Source: BA4 sp044376575
Lineage (GTDB): Bacteria; Bacteroidota; Bacteroidia; CAIKAF01
Assembly: GCA_044376575.1 (NCBI GenBank)
Contig: JBILKR010000015.1
Coordinates: 1-64,000 of the forward strand
Reading direction: 5' to 3'
Length of the DNA: 64,000 nt
A model generated the notes under the pieces. The model did no database searches. It was not told where the DNA came from and saw nothing but the letters and a program-made list of their open reading frames with translations. The number at the start of each line of letters is the position of its first letter. Position 1 is the stretch's first letter. The position numbers and the translations under genes are program-made. Positions 24,858-33,135 of the stretch are shown one piece after another.

Positions 24858-26167
24858 TGAAAAACATTTATTTATTAATCCTTTCAGGGTTATTTTTTGG
24901 AACGTTATTAGCACAACGACCATCGCCCGCGCCAAAACAGAATAAAAGTATATTGATTTTCAATGCTGTTGTACATAATGGCGTTGGTGAAACATTTACA
25001 GGTGCTGTTGGATTTGAAAATGGTAAGATTACAATGGTGCAACAGGGATCAACCATCTCTTCGTCGGCCATGAGATATGATACTTTGATAAATGCGGAAG
25101 GGAAGCATCTTTATCCAGGATTTATATTAATGAATACTACGCTTGGATTGCGAGAAGTAGATGCGGTAAGAGCTACACGTGATTATTCGGAAACCGGTGA
25201 AATGAAACCCGAACTCCGTTCTGTAATTGCATTTAATACTGATTCAAAAATTATTCCAACGGTGAGGAGCAATGGTGTTTTAATTGCTCAGCCAACTCCA
25301 CGAGGTGGTATTGTTCCCGGCCATTCTGGACTGGTGCAGCTTGATGCATGGAATTGGGAAGATGCCACATTAAAAATGGAAGATGGTCTGCATATTAACT
25401 GGCCTACACGCACCAAAAGATCTTATCCCTGGGAAGATGAACAGCAGCGAAGTAAATTCACCGCAGAACGAAACCGAAGAGTGAATGAATTACAACAATT
25501 ATTTGAAGATGCCTATGCATATTATTTGCAAAAGCAACCTGAAGTTTTTAACCAGAAATTAGCTTCGATGAAAGGTCTTTTTGAAGGAGAAAAAAACTTG
25601 TATGTTCATGCTAACTATCAATATGACATCATTGATGCTGTTGATTTTTTTAAAAAATTACATGTAAAAAAAATAGTAATAGTCGGAGGTTATGAAGCCT
25701 CAAAAATTCTTCCATTCCTGAAGAAAAATCAACTCCCCATTATATTGCAAAGGGTGCATGGATTACCTGATAATGATGATGACCATGTATATTTGAATTA
25801 TCAGTTGCCTGCGATACTTGATACTGCAGGAATTTTATTTACTGTTGATTATTCAGGAGATATGGAAGCTATGGGCAGCAGAAACCTTGCTTTTACTGCA
25901 GGAACCTGTGTGGCTCACGGTATGAATTATGAAAATGCCGTGAAGATGATTACATATAATGCTGCAAAAATTTCAGGAATAGAAAACAGAGTTGGTAGTA
26001 TTGAAGTAGGAAAAGATGCAACATTTTTTCTTTCGAAAGGAGATGCGCTTGACATGATGACACAACAATTAACTCACGCCTTTATTGAAGGCAGAAATAT
26101 TGATTTATCATCTCATCAGACTGAACTTTATGAGATGTATAATGAGAAATTTGGAATCAAAGAGTAA
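24857..26167 (+). CDS. Secreted amidohydrolase-like protein lacking the metal motif
   Basis: A 436-residue exported protein with a signal peptide ending at LLAQ. It has the amidohydrolase frame: GKHLYPGFILMNTTLG at the first strand and ISGIENRVGSIEVGKDATFFLSKG at the end. The HxH of active enzymes is missing at the first site, and the later metal ligands are not obvious. It is therefore probably a non-catalytic or structural partner of the preceding enzyme, to which it is translationally coupled. A different catalytic mechanism cannot be excluded. Confidence 0.85.
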   Translation: MKNIYLLILSGLFFGTLLAQRPSPAPKQNKSILIFNAVVHNGVGETFTGAVGFENGKITMVQQGSTISSSAMRYDTLINAEGKHLYPGFILMNTTLGLREVDAVRATRDYSETGEMKPELRSVIAFNTDSKIIPTVRSNGVLIAQPTPRGGIVPGHSGLVQLDAWNWEDATLKMEDGLHINWPTRTKRSYPWEDEQQRSKFTAERNRRVNELQQLFEDAYAYYLQKQPEVFNQKLASMKGLFEGEKNLYVHANYQYDIIDAVDFFKKLHVKKIVIVGGYEASKILPFLKKNQLPIILQRVHGLPDNDDDHVYLNYQLPAILDTAGILFTVDYSGDMEAMGSRNLAFTAGTCVAHGMNYENAVKMITYNAAKISGIENRVGSIEVGKDATFFLSKGDALDMMTQQLTHAFIEGRNIDLSSHQTELYEMYNEKFGIKE

Positions 26168-26182
26168 AATAAAAATTTTATC

Positions 26183-28033
26183 ATGTGCGGAATAACTGGA
26201 TATGTAAACATCCATGATAGATCGCGAGCTGATGTGATTCGCAGAATGACGGATGCAATAGCACATCGTGGTCCTGATGCATCGGGCATTTACGTTCATC
26301 CTGTTCATCCCGTTGCACTGGGTCATCGTCGCCTAAGTATTATGGATGTAAGTGAAGCATCCAATCAACCATTCTTTTCCGATGATAAGCGTTATGTTAT
26401 GGTCTATAACGGTGAAGTGTATAATTACAAAGAATTACAATCACGTTTTTTACCATCATATCAATCCAAAACCACTTCAGATACTGAAATTATTCTGCAG
26501 TTATTTATTGAACAGGGTGAAAATTTTGTTCACCGTCTGAATGGAATGTTTGCCATTTCAATTTATGATACTCTACAAAATAAAATATGGATATTTAGAG
26601 ATCGTGTTGGTATTAAGCCGTTGTTTTATTTACACGAACAAGGTATTTTTTCTTTTGCATCTGAAATGAAATCATTGCGAAAAGTCCCTATTGATTTTTC
26701 AATGAATGAAAATGCGATGGGACTTTTTTTTCATTTGGGATACATCCCTCAGCCTTATACCTTGTATAAAGAAATACATAAATTTCCGGCGGGTTCAATG
26801 GCCGTATATGATATATCAAATAACCATTTGGTTATAAAACCATATTGGGAAATGCACAGGAAGTTTATTTCTTCTCCTATTCAAAATGAACAGGAGGCTT
26901 TATCACAGCTGAAAGATTTAATGGAATCATCTGTTGCATATTGCTTACAAAGCGATGTTCCTTTTGGTATGTTTCTTAGTGGAGGTATTGACAGCAGTCT
27001 GGTAACAGCTATTGCTTCACGCAAGCACCCCAACTTAAATACATTTTCTATACGCTTCGATAATGCCAAACATAATGAAGCAGATCATGCTTCTAAAATT
27101 GCAAACTATCTGGGTACAACTCATGCTGAATTTACAGTTACAGAAAAAGAAGCGATGGATACTATTCCTTTGCTCCCTCAAATTTATGATGAACCGTTTG
27201 CAGATAGTTCTGCTATTCCAACACTGATGGTTTCTTCGCTGGCCAGAAAGCAGGTAAAAATGGTGCTAACGGGAGATGGAGGTGATGAGCAATTTATGGG
27301 ATATGGATCTTACCGTTGGGCTAACCGGCTAAACAACCCGCTAGTATTTGCATCACGTCATCTAATTTCAAAAGTATTACAGAAAGGAAATAGTAGAATG
27401 CAAAGGGCCGCAAAAGTTTTTGATGTGCCGGGTAAACAACATTCTCCATTTCATATTTTTTCTCAGGAGCAGTATCTTTTCAGTGCTAATGAAATTCAGG
27501 CATTACTTCCAACAGTTGAATGGAAGACTGATGATTTATCTTCACCTTCCAGGTTGTTATCTGCAGCAGAGTATCAGGCTTATGTTGATCTACAGTATTA
27601 TCTCAAAGATGATTTACTTGTAAAAGTTGATCGCGCTACAATGCATCATGGTATTGAGGCTCGCGTTCCAATTCTCGACCACAGAATTGTAGAATGGAGT
27701 TTAAATCTTCATGAATCTTTAAAGTATAAAGGTGATATTTCTAAATACTTGCTGAAGCAATTATTATATCAATATATTCCTGAAACGTTTTTCAATAGAA
27801 ACAAATGGGGTTTCTCAATCCCTTTGGATCAATGGTTAAGCGGTCCGTTACAATCGCTCATTGCTGATTGGTTATCAGATGAAATGCTCGATAGATCTCC
27901 TTTGATAAATAAGAATGAAGTAAAAAAATACATTCAAGAATTTAAAAACGGTAAGACCTACCTCTATAATCGCATCTGGGCATTAATCGTATGGCAAATG
28001 TTTACATATCATCAATCAAAAAATAATGACTGA
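26183..28033 (+). CDS. asnB: Asparagine synthetase (glutamine-hydrolysing)
   Basis: Makes asparagine or a related amide from an acid, ATP and glutamine. The 616-residue protein has an N-terminal glutaminase domain with catalytic Cys2 (MCGITGY) and a synthetase domain with the ATP-pyrophosphatase motif SGGIDSSLV at about residue 263. EARVPILDHRIVEW and NKWGFSIPLDQWL are also typical. It starts 15 nt after the amidohydrolase gene and overlaps the next glycosyltransferase gene by 8 nt. That pairing is more typical of a polysaccharide-modifying AsnB than of housekeeping asparagine synthesis, but the substrate is not proven. Confidence 0.94.
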   Translation: MCGITGYVNIHDRSRADVIRRMTDAIAHRGPDASGIYVHPVHPVALGHRRLSIMDVSEASNQPFFSDDKRYVMVYNGEVYNYKELQSRFLPSYQSKTTSDTEIILQLFIEQGENFVHRLNGMFAISIYDTLQNKIWIFRDRVGIKPLFYLHEQGIFSFASEMKSLRKVPIDFSMNENAMGLFFHLGYIPQPYTLYKEIHKFPAGSMAVYDISNNHLVIKPYWEMHRKFISSPIQNEQEALSQLKDLMESSVAYCLQSDVPFGMFLSGGIDSSLVTAIASRKHPNLNTFSIRFDNAKHNEADHASKIANYLGTTHAEFTVTEKEAMDTIPLLPQIYDEPFADSSAIPTLMVSSLARKQVKMVLTGDGGDEQFMGYGSYRWANRLNNPLVFASRHLISKVLQKGNSRMQRAAKVFDVPGKQHSPFHIFSQEQYLFSANEIQALLPTVEWKTDDLSSPSRLLSAAEYQAYVDLQYYLKDDLLVKVDRATMHHGIEARVPILDHRIVEWSLNLHESLKYKGDISKYLLKQLLYQYIPETFFNRNKWGFSIPLDQWLSGPLQSLIADWLSDEMLDRSPLINKNEVKKYIQEFKNGKTYLYNRIWALIVWQMFTYHQSKNND

Positions 28034-29270
28034 AATTAACCGACCATTTCATGTTCTTTTTTTATCATACGACGGAATGACTGATCCGCTCGGGCAATCA
28101 CAGGTGTTGCCTTACCTGATGGAATTAAGAAAAAAGGGCTATTGCATCACCTTGATGAGTTTTGAAAAGAAAATTCCGTTTGAAAAAAACAAATCGACCA
28201 TACAACAACTTATTGATGATTCCGGTATTGAATGGATACCGATGAATTACCATAAAAAGCCACCGATAATTTCAACCATTCTTGATATTCAATTGATGAA
28301 ACTTAAAATTTCATCTATTAATAAAAAAAACAAAATTGATCTGGTGCATTGCAGAGGATATATTACTGCATTTGGAGGTATGTGGATGAAAAAAAAATGG
28401 GGAACACCTTTTCTTTTTGACATGCGCGGATTCTTTCCTGACGAAAGGGTTGAGGGAGGTATATGGAACCAGAAAAACCCACTTTACAAATCAATATATG
28501 ATTTTTTTAAAAATAAAGAGAAAGACTTTTTTCTTCATGCAGATCATGTGATTTCGCTCACAATTGAAGGAGAAAAAACAATTCGTTCATTCCCTTATAT
28601 TCCCTCCGACTGGAAATGTACCGTTATTCCATGTTGTGTTGACCGTAACCATTTTCAGCTAAAAAATGTAAATCATGAAATCACTGAGAATTTTATTTCT
28701 CAGTTTGACCTGAACAGATTTTCATCAAAATGGTTTTATTTGGGCTCAGTTGGAACATGGTATATGTTGCCTGAAATGCTTGATTTTTTTAAAGTTGTTC
28801 TTGAAAATGATGAAAAGAGTTTGTTAGCATTTTTTACTCATGATTCCGCGGATTATATTCAGCAGGAATGTCAAAAGAGAAATATCCCATTAAAAAATAT
28901 CATTATCCATCCATTACAGCGTAAAGAGATTCCTTCAGTTATTTCATTGTTTGATGCTGCTTTGTTTTTTATCAAGCCTGTATTTAGTAAGAAAGCATCC
29001 AGTCCGACAAAGCAGGGAGAAATTATGTCGATGGGTATACCGATTGTTTGTAATGCAGATGTAGGAGATACAGAGTTAATTGTTCAAAAATATAAAGCAG
29101 GAATTTGTATAAAGCATTTCAACAGGGATGAATATCTGAGGGCATATCGTGAAATTAAGGCAGGTAATTACGATGTGTCTCTTTCTGTTCAGGGTGCAGA
29201 AGAATGGTATGCGCTTGAAAAGGGTGTAAACGCTTATCATAATGTTTACAAACAGTTATTATTATCATAA
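28026..29270 (+). CDS. Glycosyltransferase (GT-B fold, GT4-like)
   Basis: A 414-residue cytosolic or membrane-associated protein with a GT-B layout. The N-terminal Rossmann half begins with HVLFLSYDGMTDPLGQSQ, a common opening for GT4 enzymes of exopolysaccharide pathways, and includes DMRGFFPDERVEGG. The C-terminal donor half has FLYLGSVGTW-like and SPTKQGEIMSMGIPIVCN segments, where the sugar nucleotide would bind. Donor and acceptor are unknown. It overlaps asnB by 8 nt and precedes an Omp85-type barrel gene by 25 nt. Confidence 0.9.
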   Translation: MTEINRPFHVLFLSYDGMTDPLGQSQVLPYLMELRKKGYCITLMSFEKKIPFEKNKSTIQQLIDDSGIEWIPMNYHKKPPIISTILDIQLMKLKISSINKKNKIDLVHCRGYITAFGGMWMKKKWGTPFLFDMRGFFPDERVEGGIWNQKNPLYKSIYDFFKNKEKDFFLHADHVISLTIEGEKTIRSFPYIPSDWKCTVIPCCVDRNHFQLKNVNHEITENFISQFDLNRFSSKWFYLGSVGTWYMLPEMLDFFKVVLENDEKSLLAFFTHDSADYIQQECQKRNIPLKNIIIHPLQRKEIPSVISLFDAALFFIKPVFSKKASSPTKQGEIMSMGIPIVCNADVGDTELIVQKYKAGICIKHFNRDEYLRAYREIKAGNYDVSLSVQGAEEWYALEKGVNAYHNVYKQLLLS

Positions 29271-29295
29271 TTTAATTTCTTACTACCTTTCTTGA

Positions 29296-31023
29296 GTGAA
29301 AAAGATACTTATTGTCTGTATTTTTTTATTGCATAACAGTTGGTTATTCTCACAATATAACTGGCAACTGGAAGTGGTTGTTAATGAAAATTCTCCCATT
29401 AAAATTCCTGATCCCGGTTTTTCTTACCCGGATACAATAAGTATTAAAAAACAGTTACGACAATTTTTAAATCAACTCAATAATAAAGGATACATCTCTG
29501 CATCTGTAGATTCAATTTTTAAAAATGATAATCGCTGGAAGGCCATTGTAAGTTTGGGAGAAAAATATACCTGGGCTATAATTCATAGTGGAAATATTAA
29601 ACCATTTTTTTTGGCCCGCACTTCATTCTCTGAAAAAATATTTTTTAAAGACCCTGTTCAGTTTTCAAAAGTGGGAACATTGCAGCAACAATTATTTCGA
29701 CTGTATGAAAACAACGGATTCCCTTTCGCATCTATTTCTTTGGATAGTTTTATTTTAAATAATAATCATACCATAGAGGCATCACTTCATGCTGAAGAGG
29801 GTCCATTTATTGTGTATGATAGTATTACTTCTACCGGAACAGGCAAAATTGCCAATGCATATTTATATAATTATTTAGGAATTAAACCTAAGCGCCCTTA
29901 CAATGAAAGTATTGTAAAAAATCTGAAGATAAGACTGAAAGAGTTGTCGTTTTTGCAACAAGGTCAAGATCCTGAGATTCAGTTTAGTCAGAAAGGAGTT
30001 CATATTTTACTTGATCTTAAAAAAAGGAATGCAAACCAATTCAGCGGAGTGGTAGGTGTTGTTCCGTCAAATGATCAGGATGGGAATGTATTAATCACCG
30101 GTGATGTCAGGTTAAAACTTGTCAACATGTTGCGTAGGGGAGAGATGTTTGATCTTCAATGGCAGCGATTACAAACAGCAACACAATTATTGAATGTTCA
30201 TGTTCAGTATCCTTTTTTATTTAATACCCCTATAGGAATAGAAGGAAAATTTAATTTTTACAGAATAGACTCTTCTTTCTACACTATTCAGATGAATGCG
30301 GCTTTGATGTATTTGATGAAAGGTAATAATCAGTTACGTTTTTTTTATCAGTATCAGACATCACGTAAAATTTTAGATGAATACGGACAATCTGCCATTT
30401 CCGGAATAGCTGATGCAGATTTTCACTTGCTGGGTATCGGAACAACGATTGAAAAATTAGATTATAGAATTAATCCTTCAAGAGGGTTTGCCATTCGTTC
30501 AGATATTTCATTGGGATACAAAACCATTTTCCCATCGTTAAATGATACATTAAATGTGCTTGATAGTATTCAACCAACATCGCTTCAATTGAACGGGCAT
30601 CTGCAAGCAGAAGTTTACCAGCCGATATATAAAAAACTGATTTTTAAAGTAAGTGGTAAAGCTGCGTGGATGTGGAATAATCAGTTGTTTAGAAGTGAGT
30701 TGTTCAGACTGGGTGGATTATCAAGTATTCGTGGTTTTGATGATCAGAGTATTTTTGCTTCTGCCTATGGTATTGGAAGTATTGAATTAAGATACCTATT
30801 AGATGAAAATTCACATGTTCACATCTTTGGAGATGCCGGTTGGTATCAGCGAACCATAAGAAATGAAACATACAGTTCGTATCTCGTTGGATTTGGCGCA
30901 GGAATTACTTTTCAAACCAAGATTGGGATGCTGACCGTCAGTTATGCACTCGGCTCACAACAAAATGCACCTATTGATTTTAGAAGAAGTAAAATACATA
31001 TAGGGTATATCAATTATTTTTGA
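29296..31023 (+). CDS. Omp85/BamA-type outer-membrane protein
   Basis: A 575-residue exported protein that starts at a GTG. The signal peptide ends at LFSQ. The N-terminal 200 residues hold POTRA-like repeats (QFLNQLNNKGYISASVDSIF, RLYENNGFPFASISLDSF). The rest is a surface antigen (D15) barrel with the diagnostic loop motif SSIRGFDDQS. It ends in GYINYF, a terminal aromatic as expected for barrel insertion. It resembles BamA/TamA-like assembly or secretion proteins. Its place after asnB and a glycosyltransferase could link it to surface glycan or lipoprotein export. Confidence 0.85.
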   Translation: MKKILIVCIFLLHNSWLFSQYNWQLEVVVNENSPIKIPDPGFSYPDTISIKKQLRQFLNQLNNKGYISASVDSIFKNDNRWKAIVSLGEKYTWAIIHSGNIKPFFLARTSFSEKIFFKDPVQFSKVGTLQQQLFRLYENNGFPFASISLDSFILNNNHTIEASLHAEEGPFIVYDSITSTGTGKIANAYLYNYLGIKPKRPYNESIVKNLKIRLKELSFLQQGQDPEIQFSQKGVHILLDLKKRNANQFSGVVGVVPSNDQDGNVLITGDVRLKLVNMLRRGEMFDLQWQRLQTATQLLNVHVQYPFLFNTPIGIEGKFNFYRIDSSFYTIQMNAALMYLMKGNNQLRFFYQYQTSRKILDEYGQSAISGIADADFHLLGIGTTIEKLDYRINPSRGFAIRSDISLGYKTIFPSLNDTLNVLDSIQPTSLQLNGHLQAEVYQPIYKKLIFKVSGKAAWMWNNQLFRSELFRLGGLSSIRGFDDQSIFASAYGIGSIELRYLLDENSHVHIFGDAGWYQRTIRNETYSSYLVGFGAGITFQTKIGMLTVSYALGSQQNAPIDFRRSKIHIGYINYF

Positions 31024-31151
31024 ATTGAAATAATTCATAATCTTTTAAAATGTAATTGATGTTGCTTTATATCCTAATTTTTATCACATCTATAAATCAT
31101 TTTATTTTATTATTTTCATTTTTTAATTCAATCTTTAATAAAAGATAAATC

Positions 31152-33131
31152 ATGGCTACAATTAAAACAAGTATCGTAGATGTTCCGAAAAGATTTAATG
31201 AATCTGATCTATTTGGAATTGATAAGTACAGCAGAGGTCTAATTCGTTTTATACAGCGCTCAGATACTCCAATAACTATTGCGATTCAGGGAGAATGGGG
31301 AAGCGGAAAAACATCTTTGATGAACACCCTGCAAAATGAATTATGTGGTGTTTGTGAAACTGCAGATGATTTTAAAAATCATAATAAAGAGTTTTATTCA
31401 ATATGGGTAAATACCTGGCAATATTCCTTATTGCGAAGCCAGGAAGAAACGTTGATTTCTATAGTCGCAAGTATTAGTACGGAGGTAGCACGAATTGTTA
31501 ATACCCGGCACAAATCTAATCTCGATAAACTCTCAAAAAGTATATTTGGGATTACTTCTAAAGTAGTAAAAGGATTGGCTAAAACTGCAGCTGAACAGGT
31601 TGCGGGAGATAATATGGGAGAAGTAGTTTCTGATTTATTATCCAACGACCAGGCACAACAAACCATAAGTGAGCTAAGAAATTCATTACAGGATGCCATA
31701 AATGAATGTTTGAAGAAAGATCAGGAAAAAGGAAATCCGCAAAAAGGATTTATTGTATTTGTTGATGACTTAGACAGGATCGATCCTCCGGTTGCAGTTC
31801 AGATTCTTGAATTATTGAAAAACATATTTGATCTGGAGAATTGCATCTTTGTTCTCGCGATTGATTACGATGTTGTTATTAAAGGATTAAAGCCGAAATT
31901 CGGGGAATTAACAGATAAGAACGAACGTGAATTTAGATCATTCTTTGATAAGATTATTCAGATGCCTTTTTCTATGCCGGTTGCATCATATACTATTGAC
32001 CAGTTTTTGATCAGCAGTCTAGTGAAAATTGGATACGTTACAGAAAAGAAAATACAAGATCATAGTTTTGCTCAATCACTCACTGCTTTCTGTAATTTCA
32101 GTGTAGGAAGTAATCCACGGTCATTAAAAAGATTATTGAATACAGTATCATTAATTAATATCATCAGCAAAGAAGGTGAAAGTTTTGCTAATGAACAGGA
32201 AGAAGATTATATTTTACTTTTGAATTTTGCATTAATATGTATTCAGATTGCTTATCCACATTTATATAAAATTTTATGCATGGAAAGTGATTTTCGTTCA
32301 TGGAATCATGTGTTTGCGACCAGTCTTAAATTGCCCGAACTTACCGAGGCAGAAAAAGCAAAACTTTCTGAATCAGATGAATTTGATGAAGAGTGGGAAC
32401 AGATTTTATTTCGTATCTGTGAACGAGATAACTATTTGTCCAACAAGTCGGTGCAGATTTCACAAATGATGAATTTAATGTTTAAGGTGCTGCCGGAAGG
32501 AGAAGATTTGGGTAGTACATTGAATGAGTTACTTGCATTGTCATCAGTTACTGATGTACAGGCTTTTGATAAGCCTAAGCAGGCCATTAATAAAGGACCT
32601 GTATTGAAAACAGTTTCCGCATCTATTGTGCCGTTATTAAAATCGAGATTAAAAGTACCATATCCAACAGTAAGACAACAGTCAAAAAAAGTTGTATCCA
32701 ACGTATATATTTCATTCAGTCAGGAAAATTGGAAAGATTGTATTGGAATAACTATAGATAATATAAAAGACAAATTATCATTTTGGTTTTGGTTTCATCC
32801 ATGGGCTTTCTGGATCGTTTCGCCATCTATGGAAGCAGATATTAAAAATGCAGGATTTGAAAATGAAATGACTTCATTGAAAAAAAGATACCTTGAGTTG
32901 GAAACGAAATATCCAGGGTGTAAATTCAAATATCCTCCAATGGAAAAAAGTGCAACTGCGAAAGGATGGCACGTCCCTTTATTAACTGCATCAGTTCAAT
33001 TTAATTCTGTAGATGAAATTGTAGATGCAAATAATATGGCTAAGATGGCTGATATTATTACGGATTTTATGGATTGTAACTCAGATCTTAAAAATCTGTT
33101 TGCGGCATATAATGAAAAGGTGAAGAAATAA
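31152..33131 (+). CDS. KAP-family P-loop NTPase
   Basis: A 659-residue protein with the KAP NTPase pattern. Walker A is GEWGSGKTS at residues 47-55 and Walker B is FVDDLDRIDP around 204-212, followed by VLAIDYDVVIKGL. The SNPRSLKRLLNT signature comes later, at about 322-333. KAP proteins often carry membrane segments within the NTPase domain, but none stands out here. The last 150 residues (after about 510, with WFWFHPWAFWIV and KGWHVPLL) form a separate unassigned domain. The gene is solitary and without SD-rich context. KAP NTPases are linked to phage exclusion and membrane complexes in other bacteria, and nothing here proves such a role. Confidence 0.88.
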   Translation: MATIKTSIVDVPKRFNESDLFGIDKYSRGLIRFIQRSDTPITIAIQGEWGSGKTSLMNTLQNELCGVCETADDFKNHNKEFYSIWVNTWQYSLLRSQEETLISIVASISTEVARIVNTRHKSNLDKLSKSIFGITSKVVKGLAKTAAEQVAGDNMGEVVSDLLSNDQAQQTISELRNSLQDAINECLKKDQEKGNPQKGFIVFVDDLDRIDPPVAVQILELLKNIFDLENCIFVLAIDYDVVIKGLKPKFGELTDKNEREFRSFFDKIIQMPFSMPVASYTIDQFLISSLVKIGYVTEKKIQDHSFAQSLTAFCNFSVGSNPRSLKRLLNTVSLINIISKEGESFANEQEEDYILLLNFALICIQIAYPHLYKILCMESDFRSWNHVFATSLKLPELTEAEKAKLSESDEFDEEWEQILFRICERDNYLSNKSVQISQMMNLMFKVLPEGEDLGSTLNELLALSSVTDVQAFDKPKQAINKGPVLKTVSASIVPLLKSRLKVPYPTVRQQSKKVVSNVYISFSQENWKDCIGITIDNIKDKLSFWFWFHPWAFWIVSPSMEADIKNAGFENEMTSLKKRYLELETKYPGCKFKYPPMEKSATAKGWHVPLLTASVQFNSVDEIVDANNMAKMADIITDFMDCNSDLKNLFAAYNEKVKK

Positions 33132-33135
33132 TTCT

